Source: Deltaproteobacteria bacterium (GTDB taxonomy: Bacteria; Desulfobacterota; Desulfomonilia; UBA1062). From it: a DNA stretch of 64,000 nucleotides. Below the pieces are notes generated by a model. It saw only the letters and a program-made list of their open reading frames with translations. It made no database searches and was not told the DNA's origin. The stretch lies in assembly GCA_018433775.1 (NCBI GenBank), contig JAHDQN010000013.1, positions 124,001 through 188,000 on the forward strand, given 5' to 3'. Of the stretch, positions 1-7,154 are shown piece after piece. Made by a program: the position numbers and the translations under genes. Position 1 is the stretch's first letter, and the number at the start of each line of letters is the position of its first letter.

Positions 1-143
1 CCCTTTTTCTTGCCCGACACGTCCTTTCCCTTCTCGATTCCCACGTGGACGAGCTGGTGCCCGTTTTCCCTGAAGCTTTCCGCGGGCTCGGAGTATTCAA
101 CATCTTCGAACTGGTCGTCTATGAGTACGGCTATCCTGGCCAT
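1..143 (-). CDS. PfpI/DJ-1 family protein, N-terminal part
   Basis: The visible 47 residues begin MARIAVLIDDQFEDVEY and continue through a region rich in charged residues, which matches the N-terminal beta strand and helix of PfpI/YhbO-type members of the DJ-1 superfamily (DxFED-E-Y pattern). These are class I glutamine-amidotransferase-like proteins, variously annotated as proteases, chaperones or deglycases. The ATG at 143 is preceded on the minus strand by AGGGAGGC at a good distance. The catalytic Cys lies beyond the left edge of the window, so activity cannot be judged. The gene is cut only by the window boundary. Confidence 0.8.
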   Translation of the reverse strand, partial: MARIAVLIDDQFEDVEYSEPAESFRENGHQLVHVGIEKGKDVSGKKK

Positions 144-670
144 GGTATGCCTCCCTGACATTCCGCCGGGCACCGCCCTCGAATACGAACAGGAGATCTG
201 CCCGGATATTCGTCCGATGGGCAGACGCCCGCGGAAGGGTCCATGGAGGGCTTCCAAGATGCATGCCATGAGGCGCAGGCGCTCGGAATCGTGCAGGGAA
301 ACAGGGATGCGGTGCGTCCGGGACCCTCTGCGGGCCGGGGGCGTTTACGCCCGGGATGTTTCTCTCCACAGGACAGGGACGCCCGGGGCAGATCCCAGGG
401 GCTTTCCGTGTGGCCGCGTTTCCCCCTGCGGGGCGGGCGTCTTGCACCGCAGGACTCTGCTTGAGCGGCGATGGCCGGCGTGCAGGATCGGGGTTATAGA
501 TCGGGGTCAGGTCTCAACATATGACACGGGGAGTGTCATATGTTGAGACCTGACCCCATAACCTGTGTTCTGATTGAGACCTGGCCCCATGACATGACTG
601 TGAAACAAGGCAGGGCAGCCCGGGGTCTGCTCCGGGCCGGGAAAAGGACTTTGCCGGCCCGGTTCCAGGC
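144..670. other. Intergenic region, no convincing gene
   Basis: This GC-rich stretch separates the start of the PfpI-like gene from the 3' end of the cysteine desulfurase gene. No open frame in it resembles a protein. Its only clear structure is the long palindrome at 503-557, followed at about 574-588 by a further copy of its inner motif (attgagacctggcccc). Confidence 0.7.
503..557. repeat. Palindromic dispersed repeat, family A copy 1
   Basis: Two perfect 25-nt inverted arms (503-527 and 533-557, outer sequence GGGGTCAGGTCTCAAC) flank a 5-nt loop. The same arms occur at 32403-32457 with a different loop, and a partial copy is at 39646-39659. From general knowledge, GGGGTCAGGTCTCAAC-type palindromes are scattered in deltaproteobacterial genomes next to RAYT/IS200-like transposases. 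No transposase is present here, so this looks like a non-autonomous REP/MITE-like element. Confidence 0.85.
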
Positions 671-2140
671 TCACTGGAGGCCCTTCTTGATCCGGTCCAC
701 CTTGTCCCAGAACTCGCGCTCCTTTTTCTTCATGGGCCGGTCCTCGTCGCGCGTCTTGTGCATGCCCGCGATCGTGACCCCGCTCTCGCCCAAAAGGGCC
801 CCCACCTTTGTCTGGTCTTTGCTCAGGCACGCCAGGGCGATGGACGAGCAGGGCCCGTGCGCGAGGTCGGGGGGCCTGGCCGCCAGGGAAAAGGCGAGCC
901 CCGAGCCGCCGAGGCTCTCCCGCGCGGCGGCCGCGCTCTCCCGGTCGGGAAAGGTAAACACAGTCACATCCCTGCCCCTCGATGCGGCGCTAAAGCCCCT
1001 GAGGCTCTCGACCGCCTCGGCAAGGCTCTCGACCGCGCGCCTGACCTGCTTTTCCTTGTTTTCCCACCCGAGGCTCAGCCGGATGGTGCCTGATGCGTAT
1101 TCCCTCTCCAGGCCGAGAGCGGCAAGGGCGGGGGGCATTTCATGGCCCTCGATGCCCGGGCTGCAGCGGGAGGACACCACGATGTTCACGGCATCGAGAT
1201 GGGCTGCCAGGTCGTCCGCCGGCATCCCCCTGAACGACAGGCTCGCTATGTGCGGCAGCCTGGGGGCGCCTGCACCGTTGACCTTCACGCCGGCGATCCG
1301 GTTTACGACCTGCTGTTCGAGCGACTCCCTCAGGGAAGCCGTCAGGACGCCGTTGTTCTCCAGGTCGCGCTGCGCGATGCTGCACGCCAGCCCGAAGCCC
1401 GCCACGCAGGGGACGTTGAGGGTGCCCGGCCTGATGCCCTGCTCCTGTCCCGACCCGAAGATCACGGGCTCGATCGCGTCCGGGTCTGCGACAAAGAGCG
1501 CACCCGCGCCCTTGGGCCCGTAGAGCTTGTGGGAAGAAACGCTCATGAGGTCGACAGGCAGTGCGCGCACGTCGAGGGGGACCTTGCCCGCGCACTGCAC
1601 AGCGTCGCAGTGGAAGACGATGCCCCGCTCGCGGGCCATGGCGCCGATCTCCTCAACGGGCTGGATGGTTCCCGTCTCGTTGCTCGCGTGTGTGACGCTG
1701 ATGAGGATGGTGTCGTCGCACAGGGCCTGGCGCACCTGTTCGGGATCGACCCTGCCCTGATCGTCGACCGGCAGGACGCTCACGCGGAACCCGCGGGTCT
1801 CCAGGTGCCTGCAGGCGTTGAGGACAGAGGCGTGCTCCACCGCGGTCGTGACGATGTGGTTGCCCTTCGTGCGCCCGGCAAATGCGGCGCCGAGCACGGC
1901 GAGGTTGTTCGCCTCGGTGCCCCCGCTGGTGAACACGACCTCGGCGGGTGAGGCGTTGATGAGGGCCGCCACCCGCGAGCGCGCCTCGTCGACGGCCCGC
2001 TTCGACCTCAGGCCGAGCCCGGAAGGGGACGAAGGAATCCCGAAATGGTTGCCGAAAAACGGCAGCATGAGCCCCACGGCATCGGGGTGCACGGGCGTGG
2101 TTGCAGCATGGTCGAGAAAGAGCTCTTTTGCGTGAGACAT
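671..2140 (-). CDS. Cysteine desulfurase with DUF3343-like C-terminal domain
   Basis: This is a 489-residue class V aminotransferase-fold PLP enzyme of the NifS/IscS group, which takes sulfur from cysteine for Fe-S cluster or thio-cofactor assembly. It shows the PLP lysine in SSHKLYGPKG (K205), the His of EH at 103-104, the GTEANN motif (74-79) and a catalytic-loop cysteine in SSRCSPG (C326). Residues after about 390 (VTVFTFPDRESAAAA ... HGPCSSIAL, C431) resemble DUF3343, a small putative sulfur/selenium carrier domain, so the enzyme may carry its own acceptor. Family members without the tail are about 380-400 residues. The start has AAAGGA upstream. The flavodoxin gene lies 12 bp upstream on the same strand, suggesting an operon. 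Confidence 0.9.
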   Translation of the reverse strand: MSHAKELFLDHAATTPVHPDAVGLMLPFFGNHFGIPSSPSGLGLRSKRAVDEARSRVAALINASPAEVVFTSGGTEANNLAVLGAAFAGRTKGNHIVTTAVEHASVLNACRHLETRGFRVSVLPVDDQGRVDPEQVRQALCDDTILISVTHASNETGTIQPVEEIGAMARERGIVFHCDAVQCAGKVPLDVRALPVDLMSVSSHKLYGPKGAGALFVADPDAIEPVIFGSGQEQGIRPGTLNVPCVAGFGLACSIAQRDLENNGVLTASLRESLEQQVVNRIAGVKVNGAGAPRLPHIASLSFRGMPADDLAAHLDAVNIVVSSRCSPGIEGHEMPPALAALGLEREYASGTIRLSLGWENKEKQVRRAVESLAEAVESLRGFSAASRGRDVTVFTFPDRESAAAARESLGGSGLAFSLAARPPDLAHGPCSSIALACLSKDQTKVGALLGESGVTIAGMHKTRDEDRPMKKKEREFWDKVDRIKKGLQ

Positions 2141-2152
2141 GGGATTATCCTT

Positions 2153-2647
2153 TCACTTTTTCTTTGATGAGGCGAGCCTGCCGGCAAGCTCGGCGACCCG
2201 TGCGCCAAGCTTCTCGGCATTGGCCCTTGCGGCCGCGTCGGGGGCGCCGATGCAGGCGACGCCGTAGTGGCCGGTGGCCTCCATGGGATCGCCCACGATG
2301 ATCATGCCGTAGATGAGCATGGCCTGGATGATGGAAAACATGGTCGTCTCCTTGCCCCCCGAGGGATCGCCCCCGGTTGCGAAGGCCGCGCCGATCTTGT
2401 TCTCCATCTTTTTCCTGACCCCCACGAACTCGTCGAAGACCTTCTTCATCTCGTGGGCCATGCCGCCGAAGTATACCGGCGAGCCGGCGACCAGCGCATC
2501 GCACGCCATAAAATCTTCCCGGGTGACCTCCGAGGTACTTTTCAGCGTGCACTCTGCGCCCTGGACCGTGCGCACCCCTTCGGCAACCGCCTCGGCGAGC
2601 TTCCGGGTGTTGCCGCTCCTGGAATAGTACATGACAAGGACGTTCAT
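2153..2647 (-). CDS. Flavodoxin/WrbA-like FMN reductase family protein
   Basis: The 164-residue protein starts MNVLVMYYSRSGNTRKLAEA, the typical phosphate-binding loop (SRSGNTRK) of flavodoxin-fold proteins, followed by GSPVYFGG and a loop ATGGDPSGGKETT typical of WrbA/NADPH-dependent FMN reductases. It is probably a soluble FMN protein that carries out two-electron quinone or disulfide reduction or acts as an electron carrier. The ATG has AGGAG six bases upstream. It is the first gene of a likely two-gene operon with the cysteine desulfurase, to which it might supply reducing power; that link is inferred only from adjacency. Confidence 0.88.
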   Translation of the reverse strand: MNVLVMYYSRSGNTRKLAEAVAEGVRTVQGAECTLKSTSEVTREDFMACDALVAGSPVYFGGMAHEMKKVFDEFVGVRKKMENKIGAAFATGGDPSGGKETTMFSIIQAMLIYGMIIVGDPMEATGHYGVACIGAPDAAARANAEKLGARVAELAGRLASSKKK

Positions 2648-2894
2648 AGGGTCTCCTCTCGCGAAACGCTTTTAATGCTAGGATAGTGGGTTATCCTGCC
2701 ATGATCAAGGGATATTCCCGCCTCCCGCCTCGCGGCCGCCCGCGAACCCCGGCGTCGGGAAACTTGAGCACTTGTGTGAATCCTGGAACACGCCCGGCGG
2801 GGGCTTTGACGGCGCACACTTTTTTGTGTTTCAGCCCGGTGCGTCGGACACTTCGGGTATGAATTCCTCTGCAGATAAGGTATAGAAGCGTCAC

Positions 2895-3785
2895 ATGAAT
2901 GTTATCGAACTGAAGAACGACCACGAGATTCACCGCTACCTGGATGCACTGGACGAACGCGGCCAGAAGGCGGTCGCCGTCGACGTGGAGGCGGAGTTCA
3001 ACCTGCACTGCTACGGGGAGCACCTCTGCCTTGTCCAGATCTATGACCTGGAGAACGAGGTCGTCATCGACCCCTTGAGGCTGAAGAACGGCGAGGGCAT
3101 CAGGAAGTTTTTTGAAAAGCGCGACCTGCTCAAGGTCATGTATGACTCGATGAGCGATGCAGCGCTGCTCGAGAAGGCATACGGCATCAGGCTCAAGTCG
3201 GTGCTCGACCTGAGGCCGGCGGTTGCGCTGCTGGACTACCCGAAGCAGAGCCTGGCGCACGTTCTGGAAGAAGAGTTGGGCGTGGCCCCCCTGAACAAGA
3301 AGAAGTTTCAGCAGTACAACTGGATGAGAAGGCCGATCGCCAAAGACGCCATCGCGTATGCCATGGGCGACGTGAGGCATCTGTTCAGGCTCAAGGAGGC
3401 GCTGTTTGCCAAGCTCGACAACAGGGGGCTGCTGGACGCCTACCTCCTCCAGAACCTCATGCTCCAGGACGGGCAGAACAGCAGGAAAAACCGGCAGGAA
3501 AAGTATGAAAAGGCCAAGGGGTACAACCGCCTCGACAAGAGCCGGCAGGAGATGTTCAAAGAGCTCTTTCTCGTAAGGGACGAGTTTGCGAAAAGACTCA
3601 ACAAGCCCCCGGATTATGTGTTCAGCAACGCCAGGCTGCTCGACCTGTGCAAAAACCGCGTCCAGGACCCGGACGTCGTGCGGCAGGGCATCAACCGCAG
3701 GATCGCGCGCCCGGTGCAGGAAGAGCTCTTCGGCCGGTTTGCGGAGATCGTGCAGCGAGGGCAGGGGACATCTCGTGAGGGGTGA
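2895..3785 (+). CDS. rnd: Ribonuclease D-like 3'-5' exonuclease
   Basis: This is a 296-residue DEDDy-family exonuclease. The catalytic acids are visible as D30/E32 (AVDVEAEF), D88 in the ExoII region (YDSMSDAALL) and Y155/D159 in ExoIII (YAMGDVRHL). The C-terminal 90 residues look like an HRDC-type helical domain. RNase D trims 3' ends of tRNA and other stable RNAs. ExoI reads DVE rather than the usual DTE, which keeps both acids. The ribosome-binding site is weak (AAGG about 16 bases upstream). It is divergent from the flavodoxin gene, with a 247-bp region between that should hold both promoters. Confidence 0.88.
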   Translation: MNVIELKNDHEIHRYLDALDERGQKAVAVDVEAEFNLHCYGEHLCLVQIYDLENEVVIDPLRLKNGEGIRKFFEKRDLLKVMYDSMSDAALLEKAYGIRLKSVLDLRPAVALLDYPKQSLAHVLEEELGVAPLNKKKFQQYNWMRRPIAKDAIAYAMGDVRHLFRLKEALFAKLDNRGLLDAYLLQNLMLQDGQNSRKNRQEKYEKAKGYNRLDKSRQEMFKELFLVRDEFAKRLNKPPDYVFSNARLLDLCKNRVQDPDVVRQGINRRIARPVQEELFGRFAEIVQRGQGTSREG

Positions 3786-3910
3786 CGCTCCCGCGCTGAA
3801 GGCACGGGGAATACAAGGGATAAAGGCTTGCCCGTATCGCCCGCAGGGCGCCCCCGGGGCTGCCCCTGTCAGCGTGCAGGCCTTGCGCGCAAAGCGCCCG
3901 GGAGATGCCC

Positions 3911-4150
3911 GTGAAGAATAACGACATACTCAAGAAACTCAGGATCGCACTGAACCTCAAGGACACCGATATCATCGAAATCCTGAAGCTCGCCGATTTC
4001 GAGATTTCAAAGGCGGAGCTGTCCGCCCTGTTCAGGAAGCCGGATCACAAGAACTACAAGGAATGCGGCGACCAGATCCTGAGGCGTTTCCTGGACGGCC
4101 TCATCATCCGCAACCGGGGAAAGAGGGAGTCCGGGGACGCGCCCGGGTGA
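3911..4150 (+). CDS. DUF1456 (YehS-like) family protein, single-repeat form
   Basis: The sequence MKNNDILKKLRIALNL then DTDIIEILKLADF matches the DUF1456/YehS module, in which two tandem copies usually give about 150 residues. Here only one copy is present (79 residues). I chose the GTG at 3911 because the GGGAG at 3900-3904 sits 6 bases before it, whereas the ATG at 3905 directly abuts that motif; family members also begin M-x-N-N-D. The function of the family is unknown. It lies downstream of RNase D on the same strand, 125 bp away. Confidence 0.72.
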   Translation: MKNNDILKKLRIALNLKDTDIIEILKLADFEISKAELSALFRKPDHKNYKECGDQILRRFLDGLIIRNRGKRESGDAPG

Positions 4151-4253
4151 AGCCGGCTGAATGAAACCAGGGGATGGGAGATGAGGCCGGCGGCGGGCAT
4201 GCCGACGGTTTTTTAAAGCCGCTGCCCGGCGCGATATTTTACTGGAGATGTGA

Positions 4254-4568
4254 ATGAAGAAGGTCTTTACATCCTGTTCATTAGGCGATGCATACTGCGT
4301 GAAAGCGCTGCTCGAGGCCGAAGGCATCGGGTCGATGATCCGGAACGAATCCCTGCTGCAGGGCCAGGCCACGGTCGACGGCCACCCCTCGGTGTGGGTC
4401 CTGGACGACAGCCTTGTGGACGCGGCCGAGTCGATAGCGTCGAAGTACGCGAGCGGTGAAGGATCGCCCGGCGGAAGATCCTGGAAGTGCCCGAAGTGCG
4501 GCGAGCTGCACGACCCCCAGTTCACGGCGTGCTGGCAGTGCGGCACGGACCGTCCGGAGGAACGGTGA
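4254..4568 (+). CDS. DUF2007 protein with C-terminal zinc ribbon
   Basis: The 104-residue protein has an N-terminal DUF2007-like alpha/beta module (MKKVFTSCSLGDAYCVKALL ... SVWVLDDSLVDAAESI), a small PII-like fold of unknown role, followed by a zinc ribbon with two CxxC knuckles (CPKCGELHDPQFTACWQCG). Such proteins are thought to be small signal or ligand sensors, but no substrate is known. GGAG stands 6 bases before the ATG. The zinc ribbon echoes the one in the convergent DUF3795 gene at 4683-5198. Confidence 0.78.
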   Translation: MKKVFTSCSLGDAYCVKALLEAEGIGSMIRNESLLQGQATVDGHPSVWVLDDSLVDAAESIASKYASGEGSPGGRSWKCPKCGELHDPQFTACWQCGTDRPEER

Positions 4569-4637
4569 CCGCGGGAGCGTGGGCCCGTGAGGTCCCGCCT
4601 CCAGGCAGTGAAGGAAGCGGGAGGAACCCGGGGGCTG

Positions 4638-4679
4638 AATGTGAACCCGTCCCCGGTTTGGCTCGTCCCCGGTTTGGCT
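4638..4679. repeat. Family B repeat copy with 16-bp tandem duplication
   Basis: The segment AATGTGAACCCGTCCCCG starts at 4638 and recurs at about 33035, 33076 and, inverted, at 32644 and 55717. It runs into a 16-bp unit (CGTCCCCGGTTTGGCT) present twice in tandem at 4648-4663 and 4664-4679. It lies between two convergent genes. Confidence 0.75.
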
Positions 4680-4682
4680 GCA

Positions 4683-5198
4683 CTATCTGTTCTTCACGTA
4701 TTGCTCGATCGCCTGCCGGTGGTCGGCTGCATACGCGCAGCCGGGCTCTCCGCCGCACGCGCGGCATTGTAAGTCGTAGGCGGAGTTTAAGGTGTTGCAC
4801 TGCGGGCAGACATAGCTTTGCCTGACCTCTTCGAGCCACTGCTTATAGCCCACCGCCCTGATCCGGTCGAGATTGGCAAACAGCTCGATCCGGTGAGGCA
4901 TGGCGGCCTGAAACCGCCTCAGGTCGTCGCAGGGATACTCTCCACACTCGCTGCAGAAATCGATGCCCCGCTCCGCCGCGCACGCGGACATTCTGCACGC
5001 CCCGCAATAAGGCAGCCTCTGTGCCGACCGGCATCCGTAACACGTGCTCTCCTCCACCGGCCAGCCCTGTTGAGACGCGAGCCTTTTCAGCCTCTCAGGG
5101 TCTTCGCGGGTGGAGATGTACCACGAGCACGCCCCGCAATAGAGGCCGCACACGGCAGCCAGGCTTTTGTCCGAAATGTTCTCCGCTTTTCTCTTCAT
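4683..5198 (-). CDS. DUF3795 cysteine-rich protein with zinc ribbon
   Basis: The 171-residue protein opens with CGLYCGACSWYI, the hallmark of DUF3795, followed by CYGCRSAQRLPYCGAC, further cysteines (FCSECGEYPC) and a C-terminal zinc ribbon (CPQCNTLNSAYDLQCRACGG). The pattern suggests Zn or Fe-S binding; no activity is established for the family, which is common in anaerobes. AGAGGA lies before the ATG. It is convergent with the DUF2007 gene and its stop codon lies next to the repeat at 4638-4679. Confidence 0.8.
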   Translation of the reverse strand: MKRKAENISDKSLAAVCGLYCGACSWYISTREDPERLKRLASQQGWPVEESTCYGCRSAQRLPYCGACRMSACAAERGIDFCSECGEYPCDDLRRFQAAMPHRIELFANLDRIRAVGYKQWLEEVRQSYVCPQCNTLNSAYDLQCRACGGEPGCAYAADHRQAIEQYVKNR

Positions 5199-6076
5199 GT
5201 AGATCCTCTACCCCCATGTGCTGATGCATGCCTGTATGCTCTCCTGCTCAGCGCCGCGTGTCACCGGCAGATGGAAGCAGGGCAGGGGGCGGGCGGCGCT
5301 TTTTGCACTCCAGGCGCATGCAACCGTTATCTTCCGGAAAGAATACCTCAGCAGGATACGAGTTATTCACGAGAAGGGCGCTCATCTTCCTGATGACAGA
5401 AGCTCAGGTCGTACGCAGTCCCTTCTGTAAGGTGAAACTCCAGGAAGGGTTTGATCGAAGCCGCCAGGGAAAAGAACGGGCGAACGGTTTTCTTTGCCAG
5501 ACCCACGGGGAATGAAAAGAGCTGCCTAATTCTTCTCAGAATGCTGTCCAGGAGGAGGTCTTTTACCGTGATATAGTCTCGATGCCGGTCATACCCATCG
5601 CCCGGGAACCGGCCAGGGTGGTCCGGCGGCATGGACCGCCCAATGGTCCGGGCGCTGCCTTTCTGCGGCAAGGGGCTGCGTGCATGGTCCCGTGGCCGTT
5701 CTCCCGGCCCAGAGGCGTCAGCAGCCGGTAATGCATTTTCATCGCAACGGTTGTTCACAGATAACCCCCAAAAGATACTCAACAAAAAAGGCACTTCCAC
5801 TCAATGAACCACCCCCCAGGCAAGCTGCGAGGTGGTTTCGTGCCTTACATATCATCAATAATACGCGAAGCCAACCCGCTCATCGAGAAATATTTCGTTC
5901 CGGACTCTTGCACAATGCCTTGCCTTGTATCACCGGCGGCAAACAGCAGGGCGGCGGCGAACGGGGAGCGCCGCTTTCTTGCCGTCCGGGTGCGTGCGAT
6001 TGCCAGGCCGCGGCGTAGCTGAACACAGGGGAGCCGATCGCGGAATGTACATTCAGGCCTGGGCGCGCGGCCCGGG
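5199..6076. other. Long gene-poor intergenic region
   Basis: About 880 bases without a recognisable gene. A 145-codon minus-strand frame (5363-5800) contains a helix-rich stretch (KDLLLDSILRRIRQLF) followed by LAASIKPFLEFHL, but its N-terminal half is low-complexity and matches nothing I know. It could be a remnant of a decayed gene. No RNA gene or terminator was seen. Confidence 0.5.
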
Positions 6077-6529
6077 CTACCGCAACCCCAGCTTCTCCCT
6101 CACGTACTCCCCGATCAGTATCGAGGCGGGGTAGGACACCTCTTCCTCGGTCTGCGCGTGGAGCATGAGTGCCTCGGCGAATTCCGCGTATTCCATCTTG
6201 CCAGCCTTCTTCGCCGCGCCGGACAGCCTCTCGAGCGCGGCAACGATCGACTTGTGCTCCGCGAGCATTTGGCCGAGGTCGGCCTTGAGCCTGTCGGTCA
6301 GCCCGAGCACGTCTTTCATGTCAGGGGTCACCCTGCCGCCGGCCAGGTCGCGCAGCAGCCCGAGCGGGGGCAATGCGTATTCCTCCTCCTTGAGGAAGTG
6401 CGGGTGCATCAGCTCGGCAACAGCCCGTGCCGCCTCGCCGAGCTCGCCGGTCTCCTTCGTGGCTGTGCGCAGCCTCTCGTGAAGCTCTTCATGCTCGATC
6501 CTGAGTGGGCGGGGGATTTCGAATTTCAT
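6077..6529 (-). CDS. Hemerythrin HHE-domain protein
   Basis: The 150-residue helical protein carries the spaced His/Glu ligands of the hemerythrin cation-binding fold: RIEHEELHERL near the N-terminus, LMHPHFLKEEEYALPPL, LAEHKSIV, then LMLHAQTEEEVSYPA. The set HxxxH ... H ... HxxxE fits a di-iron or other metal site. Likely roles are oxygen or NO sensing, or repair under oxidative stress in the cytoplasm; no signal peptide is seen. AAGGAGG stands 8 bases before the ATG. It is the second of two minus-strand genes, 171 bp after the GNAT remnant. Confidence 0.85.
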   Translation of the reverse strand: MKFEIPRPLRIEHEELHERLRTATKETGELGEAARAVAELMHPHFLKEEEYALPPLGLLRDLAGGRVTPDMKDVLGLTDRLKADLGQMLAEHKSIVAALERLSGAAKKAGKMEYAEFAEALMLHAQTEEEVSYPASILIGEYVREKLGLR

Positions 6530-6700
6530 GCGACGATCCTCCTTGTGACAGCTTCTTTATGATGGTGGGCCAGATTATAGTAATAGTGATGACAACCAGG
6601 ATTCCAACTGTTCCCTCACCCGCAAACCCGATTCCTGACACCAGGGCCAGGGCGCAGCCCCTACGGCCGCCGGCCTCGGCCCGCAGCCGGGCAGGGCCGG

Positions 6701-7033
6701 CTACAGCTCGCGGCACATCCAGACGCTATTGAGCCCGATCTCGCCGACCCGTGTTTCCTGATTCAGCCGAAACGCGACAAACCCTGCGACCTCACCGGCC
6801 ACCTCGGCAACGAAAAGCTCCCAGGGAGACCCAGGCGCCGGAAGAGAAGCCAGCAGTTCCGACTGGGCCTCATCCTCGCGCGCCTGCACCAGCTCATAGA
6901 GGGAATCGCCAAGCATTCTGCGGAACGAGGCAAAAACCGGCGCAAAGGCCGCAACCCGGATTTCCTGGAGGGCCGGCATATCATGATCTCCTGCCCGGCG
7001 CATTTTTGGGATATTCATTCTGATCGCCCCCAT
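6701..7033 (-). pseudogene. Truncated GNAT-family acetyltransferase
   Basis: The 110-codon frame carries the N-terminal half of a GNAT domain: MRRAGDHDMPALQEIRVAAF, then LFVAEVAGEVAGFVAF and GEIGLNSV. In intact GNAT enzymes this last strand leads into the acetyl-CoA-binding motif (Q/RxxGxG/A); here the frame runs into WMCREL and stops. The domain is therefore missing its cofactor site and about 40-50 residues. No continuation was recognised in other frames between 6530 and 6700, so deletion rather than a simple frameshift is likely. It sits immediately beside the old end of the CRISPR array. Confidence 0.6.
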
Positions 7034-7154
7034 CTATCCGCTCGACGTGCAGATCCCCGGCGGATGAAAGCCATCCGCTGTATCCTTTGGTTCGTCATTT
7101 TTCAGGTCATTTTCTTCTTTCCCGTCAAGTTGACCAAATGCACAATGTAGCAAA

